NCBI RefSeq assembly: GCF_052857255.1
Contig: NC_135505.1
Span: 48,359,507 to 48,423,506 of the forward strand
Reading direction: 5' to 3'
Source of the DNA: Amblyomma americanum
Lineage: Eukaryota; Arthropoda; Arachnida; Ixodida; Ixodidae
Length of the DNA stretch: 64,000 nt
Shown piece by piece: positions 11,136-22,500 of this stretch. Numbering within the stretch: the first letter of the stretch is position 1; each line of letters starts with the position of its first letter. The position numbers and the translations under genes are program-made. The notes below the pieces were generated by a model. It was not told the origin of the DNA. It was given only the letters and a program-made list of their open reading frames with translations, and did not search any database.

Positions 11136-14047
11136 AAATGGGCACTCGCCAAAGTATCAAAAACGAAAAAAATACAGCAGGCATTTAAGTCTGCTGGCGA
11201 GCGTGGATGAGAAAGCATCCACGTGAGGTGTACCGCTGTGACGATGGCGTACAGCATACTTTTGTGCAGTGGCCAGCGTAGCTGATCTATTCGCTCTGCC
11301 CGTATGGAAATCCATGAAGACAAAGCTTGGCAATCCCAGCGCGAGGGCCTGACAGCTTAGCGAGTTAGCTGTTATACTGCCATTTAGTCGCACTGCTATA
11401 ATGCAGTGGCCAGCGAAAGTGATCTGTTCGCTTGCCCGAAACTAAGTTGATGACGGCGAATATACGTAAACCCAGAGCGAGCGACTAGCAGTTTAACGCA
11501 CCGGGTATTCTGCTGCGGTGAATGAGTACTGGCTGAAACAAGAGGTACGCCAGTACGCCTTGTTTCAGCCAGTACGCCAGAACCCTTTTCAGTCAAATGA
11601 TGCTCCAACTCGGAGACATTTATGATGAGCAAGACTTTCTACAGGACTGGTTGTCGCTGTTGATGCAGTGCCTGTATTTGCCGCACTTTTAGCTGTTGCG
11701 TTTTCTGCCTAGCTGCGGCAGTGGCGTCACCATAGTTGTGTGTTTTGGAAATAATCTGTATATATCCCCTTTCTGTACTGTCAGCAGCAACTTAAATGCC
11801 AACAAAACAATTGCGCCACGAACAGCCAAATGAGAAGCTCTTACCTAGGAGAAGCTGGATACTAGTTGCGGGAATTTCAACATCGAAAATACGAATACCG
11901 TTTAAGAGAAGTGTTAATCAAACTCTCTTGTATTTGCTCTCCACCAGCTAATTTATCGCTTTTTTCTTTTGCCACCTCAGTTTTCTTCTTCTCGATTCAT
12001 TTGTTGCTGATACTGAATACATAACCTCCTGTAGGAAATATCATGCAGAAAGAAGAATGCGGTGATGGCGTAGTGCTCAAACTAAGCGTCCAGAGAAGCT
12101 GATTAGTTCGCGCCGTCCTGGGTTCAACACCACTTCGGGAGAAATTTTATTGAAGAAATTTATTTTTCTTCTTGCCCAATAATGTAAGCACTGCTGAGGA
12201 CGTGATTAGGTCACGTAGGTGTTTGGGACTATTTATCGTGGACGGAGAGCCAGATTTTCTGAGTGATGGCCGTGTAACGCTTTCGCTTTGAAAAGCATTG
12301 AATTTCAGCGCCCGCGCTGGTCCCTCAATGGCGGCGGATAGGCGAAAGTGGTGACTTATGTACGGCGCAGTGTGCGTAATGAGCGTGCGGTAATATCTTG
12401 AAGGTTGGCCCGCATCCGGTTTAACCCTATCTGCTCTTGCGGCGTCAATTGACACCAGAACACAAATATTCATCCCGCTCTCACGCTTCTGTGACGCACT
12501 GGAATGCTATTAATTATTCACAGAGTAGTTCTTCCGTAATCCCTGTCGTCATCGGCATTGGTGTTCAATGCATTTCCATGGAGCTCTACGGTCTAAGGAA
12601 GCAAAAGCAACAGTATGATAGGAATGGGTTGAAAAAGCCGAGGCAGAGCAAGTTTTTAGATTTATATCTCCCTAACCGTTCGTTCTTTTCTGCTCAGACC
12701 TTAAATATTTTTAAAACGCCCATCGAAGCTCGTATCCCCGTTGTAAAAATTACTAAATACATAGGCGCTGCGCTCCAACACATTTTTGACATGCGCGATT
12801 TTGACACCACCAGGGCTCAACGGCTGCCAGCGGCGGCCATTGAGCAGAGACAGGTGACCTTTCTAGAAGTGCACCTGCTAATAATTTTGCGGACGCACCT
12901 GTACTGGTGAGTTTGCTGGAGTGCTGACGTGAATGTTCCTCGCCGCAAATTCATGAAACCTTAAAATTCGCTTTTTGACGAACCGGAAGATTGAAATCTT
13001 TGCTATCGTACATGGTGATTATTCGGATGGAGCCTGGAAATGACATACGGATGTCGGCGACCACCAACAAGAGCAAAAGAGCGGTTAGAATAACTGGACA
13101 TCTGACTTTGAGCTTTTGTTGCTTTTTCTTACCGGTATCCTTGTCCTGCTAGCATCGGCAATTTTACGTAAAAAGACACCGGGGTAATCAAACTTCAACT
13201 CGCGCACCGCCACTCGTGCAGCACGTGCTGCGCACGGCCGACACTGGGAGTGAATGCAGCGCGTTTGGCTACTCTTTCTTGTGAACGTGCATTCGCATTG
13301 CTTCTGCTTCTGCTTTTTCTCCGGCCGACAGATAACCGCAACGCATAAACTTGTAGATAATTTCTTGTCGCCTGTAGAGAAGAGCATTTGGCGAAGATGC
13401 AGACAAGACAGATTATTTGCAATTTATAAATTCCTCTATACTAAACGGCTGGTATGAAAACAGGCGCAAGCCAGATGAATTGTGCCTCGTGCAAGCATAC
13501 AACTTAGGTATGCTATGGTCCGCGCTTAGTTTTACTAGAGCGCCTCATGAAGCTTGATATAAAGAGATTATCACAGATGCGTGCAAAACTTTCATGTTGT
13601 CCACTAACGCCTTCCAGGAAGGCTATGAAAGATTTGAACATGTGTTGTTGACGGCACGTACTATCAGCAAGAGTACAGGCCTGTGCGCGACAAGACAGTG
13701 GAGAAATTGTGCAGAACAGAAGGTGAGCGGGAGATAACGGCTTTTGTATGCAGCAGCAAATTCCATCTATTCCTTGAAAAGTAAGAAAAGCTTCTGTAGA
13801 TATCTTCACACTGCAAGATGACAATGTTTCTCGTTCATTTCATTGCTGCAATTAAAGCGGTCCCTTTCCTTTTTAACACCAACTAAGCCCTGATGTTGTA
13901 TTTTGACACCATACTTGTAAGTCAATTATTCCTAGCACCACGAGCTCTAAATTTTCACTACGCGGTTATGGGGCCTTGAACAATGGAAAAGCTCAGAGAA
14001 GAGATTTACAACCAATAAAAAAAGAAGAAACCAAGCCCCAAAGGGTT
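11136..14047. other. Gene-free stretch with small repeats
   Basis: No coding region is recognised. It holds a direct repeat (GCAGTGGCCAGCG at about 11268 and 11403) and a perfect 14-bp inverted repeat CTGGCTGAAACAAG / CTTGTTTCAGCCAG (11531-11574). There is also a SINE-like head near 12066-12145. The longest frame, 12437-12910 (+), lacks a convincing start and shows no family motif; I treat it as chance. Confidence 0.5.
12066..12150 (+). repeat. Possible tRNA-derived SINE head
   Basis: TGGCGTAGTGCTC resembles an A box and GGTTCAACACC at 12121-12131 fits the B-box consensus (GGTTCRANNCC). Beyond it lies an AT-rich tail without repeat structure. A real tRNA is excluded by the wrong spacing and lack of an acceptor stem. 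Weak call. Confidence 0.3.
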
Positions 14048-14430
14048 AAAAAGGTGTAGTCGTATTAATGTGCTGTGCTTCGAGATGAAGGCACGATGAG
14101 AAACTAATCTCGCTCACGTTGATTGAGACAATGTCCCAATTCATGGCATTTTTTGCCGTGTAACAGTGATCAGGCATGGCATTTTCTTAGATGCAGCCTT
14201 TGGCGACGTCCTTGTGATGTTGCTTTAGAAGCGTGATGAAATTCCATGATTCGCCGATGTATGCAGCTTCACATTTATTTCACGGAATTTTGTTGGCATC
14301 TCCATGATATCTGCAACGTTCGGCTAGATCTTTCACTATCGTTTCTGCTTGCTTAACGGCACGTGGGCGATGTAAACCCTGGCTAGGGCCTCTCTCACTC
14401 TTGGATCGTAGGGCATGCTTTTATTCGAGC
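14048..14430 (-). pseudogene. Penelope-like element fragment, GIY-YIG endonuclease
   Basis: The minus strand, allowing in-frame stops, reads NKCEAAYIGESWNFITLLKQ, then HHKDVAKGC and DWDIVSI-like residues (MNWDIVSINVSEISFSS). This is the GIY-YIG homing-type nuclease that ends most Penelope-like retroelement proteins (E-x-x-YIGES block, R/L-x-x-KQH). An upstream linker rich in basic residues extends to about 14430. The RT domain is missing. The orientation is opposite to the fragments at 15.3 and 16.4 kb. Confidence 0.65.
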
Positions 14431-14952
14431 CCGTTCTTCGTAGTTACTCCATGAGCAGCAATGTTCTGCGGTCTTGAGTACTCGTTGCGGGTGCTCGCTG
14501 TTAACAAGACACTTCCTCAAGATCCGCAATTGGGCGCTGAGTTTGTTCGTGCTTCAGCGCATGCAAAATGTGCAGCTGAGACGTGCGGACGCAACAGTGT
14601 GTCTATGCCGAGCAGGGTGTGCAGAAAGAGAACTCAGGTATCAACCGGTGTGACTGGGATTGCCGAACACCGACATTGCAGAACAGTTGCTGGTAAATTC
14701 GACAGCTTTTATTGCTAATGTGGCGGAATATCCGACGTTTTCACGCGAGAGGGTCCGAAAATCTAAGTGACATAACAAGCCATAAAAAGTGCCTATATCA
14801 TTAGCAAAGAAGCAAAACTAAAATTTTTTAGTAAAACTTATGCCGAAGTAGGTATAATACCCACTTCGGCCTGAACAGGTTATCTTTGCTGAACACTTCT
14901 ATACAGCACTGCTCCGTCACCGCAGAACACCACTCGCCCTAAACTGCCAGTC

Positions 14953-15012
14953 GTTGTTGTTGTTGTTAACCTATCAAAAGATGGCACATACCCACACTGG
15001 GGGATAGTTTCC
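14953..15012 (-). mobile_element. 3' tail of the RNase H LINE family found at 58.6-64 kb
   Basis: (GTT)n followed by a block containing ATGGCACATACCCACAC matches the extreme 3' end of the LINE at 58622-58700 (same triplet repeat, then the same block). On the minus strand it is the family's CAA-repeat tail. Only about 60 bases are left, i.e. a severely 5'-truncated copy or a remnant. Confidence 0.6.
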
Positions 15013-15288
15013 AGCGCTGGATTCTGGTGCCGTCGTCTTCATCAACTTCGCTGTGCAAAGCATGAGAGCAGTACGTCATCTCCACATCCGAACAGGCCAT
15101 TTGCACGCTTTCGCATTCACAGCACGTAACAGTCTCAAGTGCCCATCGTGGTTTTTTTTCAACGTCACGTCCAGAATGCGAATAGCGTCATTTTGTTATT
15201 CTTCTATGCTAAATTGTATATTTTGCTGGATAGGGTCTAGTATAAAGTTTCTAAGGTCCGCATCGCCCGCTTGCAATCAAGCAATCTA

Positions 15289-15640
15289 ATGCAAAAATTC
15301 GTAAATCCTGGTGTTTTCTACAAAATTCCCTGCAATGGTTGCGAAGCTGAATACATCAGCTAATCAAGCAATTTCATCAGGCGGTCAAAGAATCATAAGA
15401 ATGACTTCGCCAACGGCCACATGAAAAACAAGTTCCAGGCTGAACATTGACACTGCGAAACACGATATCGTTTGGAAGAACGCTTGAGTCATCGCTACGG
15501 AAAAGAATTTATTATCATGGCTACCTCTCAAATCCCTGTACATTAAAATGATGACGCATGTTTTAAATCATACGCGGGCAATGTTCCTGAGATTTATGAT
15601 TACTCAATAATCTTATATGCTGTACATAAGCCACGAATTT
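15289..15640 (+). pseudogene. Penelope-like element fragment, GIY-YIG endonuclease
   Basis: Reading from ATG at 15289: NPGVFYKIPCNGCEAEYIS, stop, SNFIRRSKNHKNDFANGHM, then AEH, stop. PGV-x-YKIPC...YI(G) is the GIY-YIG signature, with the Gly of YIG changed to Ser. Later residues follow the family pattern but with stops. It is the same domain as at 14048-14430 and close in sequence, but on the opposite strand 0.9 kb away. Confidence 0.7.
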
Positions 15641-16389
15641 CATCCATCGGCTGCAATTGCTAAGAAACCCGTGCAGGTCCCGAAGAATCAATGTTTTTTT
15701 CTTTATTTAATTTAGTAAGTGCCCTTTAGTTACTAATATGTTTGCACCTCTCCAGACATGACTACGTCAAACACTCCGCTGCGGTTTCTGCAGGCTAGTG
15801 GGGACCCAAGTACACGTTCTAATGGATAAAATTTTCCCCCATTTGTGATGGGAAATATTTCATTGCACTTAGAACGCAGTCGCGTGCTCCGTTCACTTAT
15901 GATCGTACATCGATTACGGCCTGTGGTATTTTAAGGAGAAAAAAGTTGATCGCCTCTGCTATGCAATGACGAAAATTCCGCCGACATAACAAAACAAGGT
16001 GTCTACTGATTCCAAATACTAGGTCAAGGCTTTCCTGACCTTCGGAGCTTCTTTTTGAATTTGGCGATATTTATCTCCAGCTGTAAACCGGCAGCTTTCC
16101 ATTTTCACAGCGCAAATTAGAAGGTAAATGCATAGCAACTGGCCCAGCAACATCTGGCTTTGTGCTTACACTGTAACGGTTTTAGACCCATTGGCGAACT
16201 AACCTAACGAGTTGCCCTTCAGTTAATGTAGATTACGAATGAAACAAACAAAAGCTGCAACAATACAATTAACTTAGCACCTTGTCATAATACGTATAGC
16301 CAGAGATTTCTAAACCATAAGTGTGCCCATGTGTGGAATGAAGTCCCAAATGAAGTAAAAGGAAAAAAATTTTTGTCATGTTTGAAACA
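15641..16389. other. AT-rich spacer
   Basis: No gene or clear repeat is seen. The end nearest 16390 may hold more 5' parts of the Penelope element, too decayed to read. Confidence 0.4.
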
Positions 16390-17620
16390 AGTATAAATTA
16401 CAGGGAAAATGAGGTTTGTGCGATTTTATTTAAAAATTTGCTTTACAGATGATTGTGTTGTGATTTAATCGACCATACACGAATCCTGTGTGACATAATT
16501 TTACATGCTATTGATCACTCCTTTAACCATGAGTTCAATAACCACGGATTACTTAAGGCTTTAAGATATGTTATCGATTTTTTTAACTGTTTTACGTAAA
16601 GAAAAACCCTCGACCTACACTGATTGTGTGAAAAGCATTTTAACTCCGTTTAGACAAAATGGAAAGGGCTTGGCTTTTACACACGAACTTTCACCTAACG
16701 GTTCGTTGCAGTTTATGTACCTTAACCTGCGCACCTCATATTTGGTGCCACTATGCTCTACGAGTACAGGAGGACTTGCTTCCTTACGATTCTGCGCACA
16801 CGAATATAGGTAATATATCTATAGGCAGCTCCTGCCTTAAATCTGCTCTTACAAAGTCAAGTCCACATGCAATGAACACCAGCTTCAATAATCAAGTAAA
16901 AGGCATCTTTCAGCGGACTTCACCAGCGTGGTTCTCTCAGCTGTAGCTGATAACCTTCTTAAGAAGAAAAAAGAAGGAAAACATGGCAACACTAATGAGC
17001 GCTTGTTCAGAAAGAAGGCCACGGTTATACCGTATAACCACAAAGTCGCCCACAACATGAAGAAGGTGGCATACAAGCATGTTGTCCCCTTGGGTTTTTC
17101 AGCGCCACGTAAGCTCGCCAAGTTATGCCCGGGGATCACCGGCGAAAAAGGTCAACGAAACGGATGCAACACAAAATATGGCGAAACCTTTGTGAAATGT
17201 GCCACGGGCATGGTGTACGAGATCCCGCTGAAGTGTGGACGCGTGTATGTTGGCAACACAGACCGCTGCGTGAATGAACGCGCAGGGGAGCATGCACCGT
17301 CAATGAGGAGTAGAGAAAGAGCGAACTTGCCCGCTCATTGCACTGCATGTACAGGTTGGGAGCCACAGATAAAGAGCATTAAGATTTCTGCAGGAGCACA
17401 GGCAGATTAGCGCGTGAGCTTTTAGAAGCGTACCACATCAAGAGCAAAGGTGACAGAAGTATCGTAATACTTCCGTAATTCTGCGCAATGCAGAAAACAA
17501 CTTCGTGGGCGGCTCCTTTTTATTCTATGCAAAGGCTTGACCTGCCATCCTTCTATCGTGTTCCCCTTTCTTGAGGCACGTGAGCACACTCCCTATATAA
17601 GCCTTTGGGCTGTTGATAAA
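16390..17620 (+). mobile_element. Penelope-like element, RT C-terminus plus GIY-YIG (broken)
   Basis: Three successive frames give one protein. First, near 16500-16600, ILHAIDHSFNHEFNNHGL and RYVIDFFNCF (the RT active-site YVDD changed to YVID). Then NGKGLAFTHELSPNGSLQF (16568-16813), the stretch after the palm. Then CLKSALTKSSPHAMNTSF (16659-16946) and HKVAHNMKKVA, KLAKLCPGI, MVYEIPLKCGRVYVGNT, ERAGEH (16928-17410), the GIY-YIG nuclease. Two frameshifts plus the lost catalytic Asp make it inactive. The tail ELLEAYHIKSKGD continues in another frame to about 17450. Confidence 0.8.
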
Positions 17621-17718
17621 ACCAGTCTATAGGTCGCGCTCTTTCCGTCTTGCTGTGTTCTTCCAGTGTCTGTCTTTTTTGACCGCTCTTAAGAATAACC
17701 ATGCACCATCTAGAACAA

Positions 17719-17965
17719 CAGGCTGGCGCGGTGGCTATGTGGTTATGGTGCTCGGCTGCTCACCATTAAGACGCGGGTTCGATCCCGGCCGCGGTGGTCG
17801 AATTTCGATTGAGGCGAGATTCTAGAGGCCCGTGTACTGTGCGATGTCAATGCAGGTTGAAGAACCCCAGGTGGCCGAAATTTCCGGAGCCCTTCACTAC
17901 GGCCACCCTCATAGCCTTACTCGATATGGGACGTTAAACGCACATAAATATGAACCTAAACTAGC
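17719..17965 (+). repeat. tRNA-derived SINE (Ruka-like tick SINE)
   Basis: GGCTGGCGCGGTGGCTATGT opens a tRNA-like head with an A-box-like TGGCTATGTGG (17732-17742) and a perfect Pol III B box GGTTCGATCCC (17776-17786). The body contains GAGGCCCGTGTACTGTGCGA, CCCCAGGTGG and GGGACGTTAAACGCACATAA. This is the layout of the tRNA-derived SINEs known from ixodid ticks (Ruka). It is essentially full length, with an A-rich end. This is the strongest taxonomic marker in the window. Confidence 0.85.
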
Positions 17966-18337
17966 ACAAAAAGAAGTTCTTCTAAGACACATAGCTGTAA
18001 CAGAAAAAGCACACGAAATGATTTATGGCGTGCGCTCACTCACCATACACTTCCGGACGTGCTGAAGTCGCCCTGAAGACTTCCCTTGGCAACAACGCTT
18101 AACGTAGTCTGTCGCATTGATTGCATTTGTGCGCAGGTGAAAATTGACTTTTCGCGTTCCTTTTTGCAGGCGCGGCAAGAGCCCCGAAGTGCCGCTTTTG
18201 GGCATTCGTCTTTTCTTCAGTTAGAAATTCGATGCGACACTTAAGCTGTGCCTTAAGGGCATGACGCGAAACGTTTAATGCGGTACTGCCCATATGTGCG
18301 GAATTAGCTATGCTCGACCCTACAGTCCGCTCCTTGC

Positions 18338-18645
18338 GCCGTGGTGCAGCGGTTAAGCAATCCGTCACAGTTGTGCAATGAGAGTTAATGCCAGTGTTGG
18401 AGCTTGCGCGACCGAGGTTTCTCCTTCCTGGTTGCCAATCCTGCCAGTTGCTTCCAGTTGCCATGGCGGTCAGTTTGCTCGCTATTCAGCGAGCAGGTTA
18501 TCATGACGCCACAAGGTCACGCGACCTAGGCGGCTCTCCTGGTGGCTTCTCAGCAGATTTTTTGCTCACGACGGCAACGACGATGACACTGGATTTTGGG
18601 CAGAACGGGAGCCTTAACGCTGTCACGTTATTAAACAGACGGGAT
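18338..18645 (+). repeat. Second SINE-like family, copy A
   Basis: TGCGCCGTGGTGCAGCGGTTAAGC resembles a tRNA-derived head. The body has TTGCCATGGCGGTCAG, GTCACGCGACCTAGGCGG and CGACGATGACACTGGATTTT. It is collinear with 19706-20035 (GCGCAGTGGCACAGCG; TTCACGTGACCTAGATG; CGACACCGGATTTTCTG). Two copies 1.4 kb apart with the same orientation and end points indicate a dispersed repeat family. The B box is not intact in either. Confidence 0.6.
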
Positions 18646-19315
18646 GAGTGATGTATACGTCGGAAGTTTGTAGAAGTTCTTTACTATGCACAGACCAAAT
18701 TCTCCAGCTCAGCGCCGAGAAACAGAACCACGGATACCTAGAACCGTAAATTACGCCGAAAACCGCCTGTGTGATATGAAATGCCTCGGTGTAGTGACGC
18801 GCGCTGGCGCGCAGCGGGTTCATACTGTGAGACACTACCTACAGTGATGATAAGGATTCCTGCGACTGCTAACAGAGGGATTTAGAACAGCGAATGCATG
18901 TTTCCATACAGTAAATGCAAGTATTTTACAGGTAATTTTGCTTTATGCCGCAGCGTTCTACCTACTATCAACCGACGATAACTCCAGTGGCAGTGGCGGC
19001 ATATGGTTCCACCTCATTTAACACCCCCAATGAGGCGCAACTGAGTTTACTATAAATAAAATAATTAAATAAAAAGAAACAATTTTCTACCAAACCGTTG
19101 TTCTTCGTTAGGCCTAAGGGCTGATAATCGTCCGGATAAATAAAATTTGTCTAAAGTTTCCGCCCATACACATTATTATAGGCACGATAAGGCAACGCGA
19201 CAGCCCAGAATTCAAATTATACTCATTCGACATGACTAAATACATAGTAACATTATCAAGTTCTTACAGAAGCGAGAAGCTGTCTAAGAGCTCGCCGCCA
19301 CGTTGCTTATTTATC
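18646..19315. other. Spacer without gene
   Basis: No coding or repeat signal was recognised. It becomes AT-rich near 19040-19075. Confidence 0.4.
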
Positions 19316-19648
19316 TCAATGGGATCCTTGAGGATATGCGATGGGAGTGTATCCTAAGTGCTGGATGTCAGCCTCAATTTTTTTAAAGTTTTTCCGAAGT
19401 CCAGCCGCCACCTCCTTTTCCGTCATTTCGGCAAATGTAGCGTGGTGGAAAACAACGGCTTCAAAGACGACGAAATGCGGAAACCGGCCCAGCGCGGCGG
19501 CAACCTTCCCGTCGTAGTCCTTCTCAAGCCTAACCCGTAAAAGCTTCGGATTACGCAGTCGTGTTTGCACCAAAATTGGGAGCTGCACTTGACCTTCACA
19601 TGAAGCGTATGACGCGAGATCATCCTGTATTAAGCCTCGTATATACAA
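19316..19648 (-). CDS. Unidentified 110-codon open frame
   Basis: It opens with MYIRGLIQDDLASYASCEGQ and closes ...GYTPIAYPQGSH before TGA. The middle (LGRFPHFVVFEAVVFHH, then EMTEKEVAAGLRKNFKKIEA) has the mixed hydrophobic/charged composition of a folded protein and is GC-richer than its surroundings. The second half looks like an amphipathic helix. I do not recognise the family; no transposon motif is present. It could be a host exon, a processed remnant, or a transposon accessory frame. No splice sites were convincingly placed. Confidence 0.3.
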   Translation of the reverse strand: MYIRGLIQDDLASYASCEGQVQLPILVQTRLRNPKLLRVRLEKDYDGKVAAALGRFPHFVVFEAVVFHHATFAEMTEKEVAAGLRKNFKKIEADIQHLGYTPIAYPQGSH

Positions 19649-19705
19649 AAGGTCATTCTCTACTTTTCATTCATAGATACCTGAGAGTCCTCATAGCCTT
19701 CCTCG

Positions 19706-20035
19706 CGCAGTGGCACAGCGAATAAGCGATGCGCCTTTGCCCTGCCATGGCAAGTGCTTCCAGCGGGGAGCCTTCTGCCGCCAAAGTTGCTCTTTCCGAG
19801 CGTTCAATCATTAAATTAACTGCCATCTGCCACGGTGCGTAGTTTTCTCACTTCCCGTTCGGCAGAGCGTGATGACGCGCAATTTCACGTGACCTAGATG
19901 TGAAGCCTGCTCCCTAGTTTGCGCTCTGGGGATCGCCTGCCAGAGCCAAGCTGGTGATTTTTCGCTCTCAATTCCGGCGCCTATGACCCCGACACCGGAT
20001 TTTCTGTTGAACGAGCCGCAGTAACACCACGGGGT
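19706..20035 (+). repeat. Second SINE-like family, copy B
   Basis: Collinear with 18338-18645, including the GCGCAGTGGCACAGCG head, a middle block with CACGTGACCTAGATG, and the end block CGACACCGGATTTTCTG. It differs by an inserted segment around 19770-19850. It is a dispersed repeat, too diverged to derive a target-site duplication by eye. Confidence 0.55.
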
Positions 20036-20379
20036 TAAAACTAAGTATTGCTGTTTCAGCAGACAAGCCCCGGGCATAATCCAGATATCCACTGTGCACG
20101 CGCTGTTCCATTAATACGCGCCGAGATATGTGCTATGCTTTGGTTTACCCTAGCCCAGTTTTCACAGAAATTATGTGATCTATCTGGCTGTATATATTTT
20201 TTCGAAGAAGCAACAGAGGATCAATCTTGGTCAGGATTCCACGAGCTTCTGTCTTTCTGTTTGAGATCGTGTCACAAGTAGGATGAAAGCTTACACAGAC
20301 GTAACACCACAACAGCCCCGTCAACAAGAGAACGACCACCAGGTGCTGTAACATGTGCAGTTCAACCTACTGACAAGCG

Positions 20380-22500
20380 AAGCGAAATGCTTCGGAATTG
20401 CAGGAATCAAGCATTCGATGCCCTTCGGCTTCCTGAGCAGCAGGAACTGTCCTACATGGATGGATGAATCGGACCACTGCAGATGTCTATCTGAACTCTT
20501 CTCTATGTAATCGGGAGAGAGTGGCGGGAGCTTCTTCGGTCCCTAAACATACAACACGAAGAAATGAAGGACCTGAGCTTCGTAAAGACAAAGATTAATA
20601 TCTATTTCGTCCCCACCACTCCAGAAGATTTTTCGCTTTATTCAACGTCGTCAACAACTAATCGAAGCAGCAGACCTGTTCGCAATCGAGCTGAACAGGC
20701 CAACAGACAGATGCGAGTTGAAAGATAGGAAGGAGCGCACAATTACAGACCGGCTCGTAGTTGGTGCGCAGTATCAGGCCTTATCGGGAGGACAGAAATG
20801 TGAGCATGTTGGTTACGATCCACAGCGCGGATAACCAAGACGAACGAAGAACCCCGCAACACCAGCCCTGACTTTCAATAAAATTGGTACAAAGCTCTTC
20901 CCGTCAAGACGGAGTTCAGAAAAAAATCGAACTCACCAAGACTGATCAGTAGCTACATTTCTGCAAATGTGCCCTCTAAAATTGCAAAATCGCGGTTGTA
21001 ATATAGGTAAACAGGAAGGTAGATTATCTACATTACAGTTTGATCGCTACGTTTGAAAACAACTAGAGTTTCATGAATCAAATGGTTACAAGCCTGATTT
21101 CTTCGCCGACAATGAATACAGAGATTTGGTCCCGTACCGCTGTTCAAATCTTTCTTATGTTTCAGAAGGCGGATGATTAAAGAACGGTCTGCTGGTCTGA
21201 CATAGCAGCCGCCTCAAGAAAGGGGTACCTGAATTACGACATTTTTCGGACAGTCTACCGTTCTATCATAGTGATTAAACTATTACATTTGCTCCGCAGT
21301 GCAGTGGTGGCGGCAGCCGGATGCAAGAAGGAGTGAAAGAAACACTTCTTCTCTAAAGCCCGCCGATAGAGTGCTAGAGAATGCGAGAGGTGTAGTCTAC
21401 CGGACAACCCTTCAGTGTTGGTGCTACTAAGCTCGACGGACGGCACGGTAAGCAGGCATCCCAATGTATTCCAAGCAAGAGGTTCATCTCAGGACAACAA
21501 ACAATACGCCTCGTGTCGAACGCAGCCCCGTACGCTGTGTCCGAACCTGGAATGACGGCTGTGCCCATGAAATTAAGGGTCAAGTAAGACCTAGACAGGC
21601 TATAGCGAGAAGAAATGATAGAAAAGGCCGAGGAGCCTAAATATTGGTGCGTGATGATTGCTCCCGTAATGAAGCCGTGTGGAGCGTTACAGATCTGTTG
21701 ACATAACATAAGAAGCTTGCAAGATGGGAGCGCCTTCGGCTGCCAACTGTAATGTGAGTCATGGGAAGCTTTCAGGAGCCCAATGTCCTTAATGTTCCAG
21801 ACTCTAAAAAACACGATAAAACTTTACAATCAGTCCCAAAGGTAGCCACTTTTATTATGCCGCATGGGCAGTACTGCTACTCCGGTTTGCAGTGGGCAGC
21901 ACATCTGCACAATACATTTTCCAAAGATGATTTTAAGGGTCCTTGAAGGCCTATATGGCGTGCAGATATCTATCGACGACATTATGGCATACTGCATGAA
22001 AAAAGTGGAACATGACACCTGGCTTCATACGAGCGGGTGAGACTGCATATAACGGACGTGTCGCTCTACAAGGACATACGTGAATTCTCTGTCAGGCATG
22101 CAACATTCCTGCGTATGCACTTCGACGCCAATGGTATGCGACCAGACACTGGGGAATTTAAGGCAATCTATAAGTTGCCGCAAGCTTAAAACATTTAAGC
22201 ACTTCGTTTCTGTTTAGGCAGGATGACGCATCTCGTAAGGTTCCTTCCTGACGCTGTGTCTACATCGCCGCTTTTACGCAATGTCTTCAACAAAGACAGC
22301 ACGTAGCTTTTGGGAACCCAACATGATCAAAGCTTTTATACTATCCAGAATACTATAAACTCGAAAAGTTGCCAAGCAAGCTACACCCTACGATACCCGA
22401 CAATCGTGTCAGCGGCGGTGTCTTCGCAAGGACTTTGCACATTTTCAAAATATTTCTGTTATTGACTCAAGAAAAAGAAGTATAAACCCCATAACGACGC
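20380..22500 (+). mobile_element. Highly decayed Gypsy retrotransposon (gag to RT)
   Basis: Plus-strand translation, with stops and shifts, gives Gypsy landmarks in order. Gag-like LIEAADLFAIELNR and ITDRLVVGA lie near 20650-20780. RT N-terminus IRLVSNAAPYAVSEPGMTAV, then EEPKYWCVMIAPVMKPCGAL, lie near 21500-21700. Palm-like FIMPHGQYCYSGLQWAAHLH lies near 21850. Then come FLRMHFDANGMRPD and VRFLPDAVSTSPLLRN (thumb/connection, 22110-22280). Minus-strand frames over this region are antisense shadows. Neither LTR was recognised. It is much older than the other Gypsy copies. Confidence 0.65.

Noticed and set aside
17732..17786. Functional tRNA gene suggested by A and B boxes
   Set aside because: No acceptor stem or CCA-side complement, and the body continues as a SINE.
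21374..21814. 146-codon minus-strand frame
   Set aside because: Antisense of the decayed plus-strand Gypsy RT, where EEPKYWCVMIAPVMKPCGAL-type blocks are seen.
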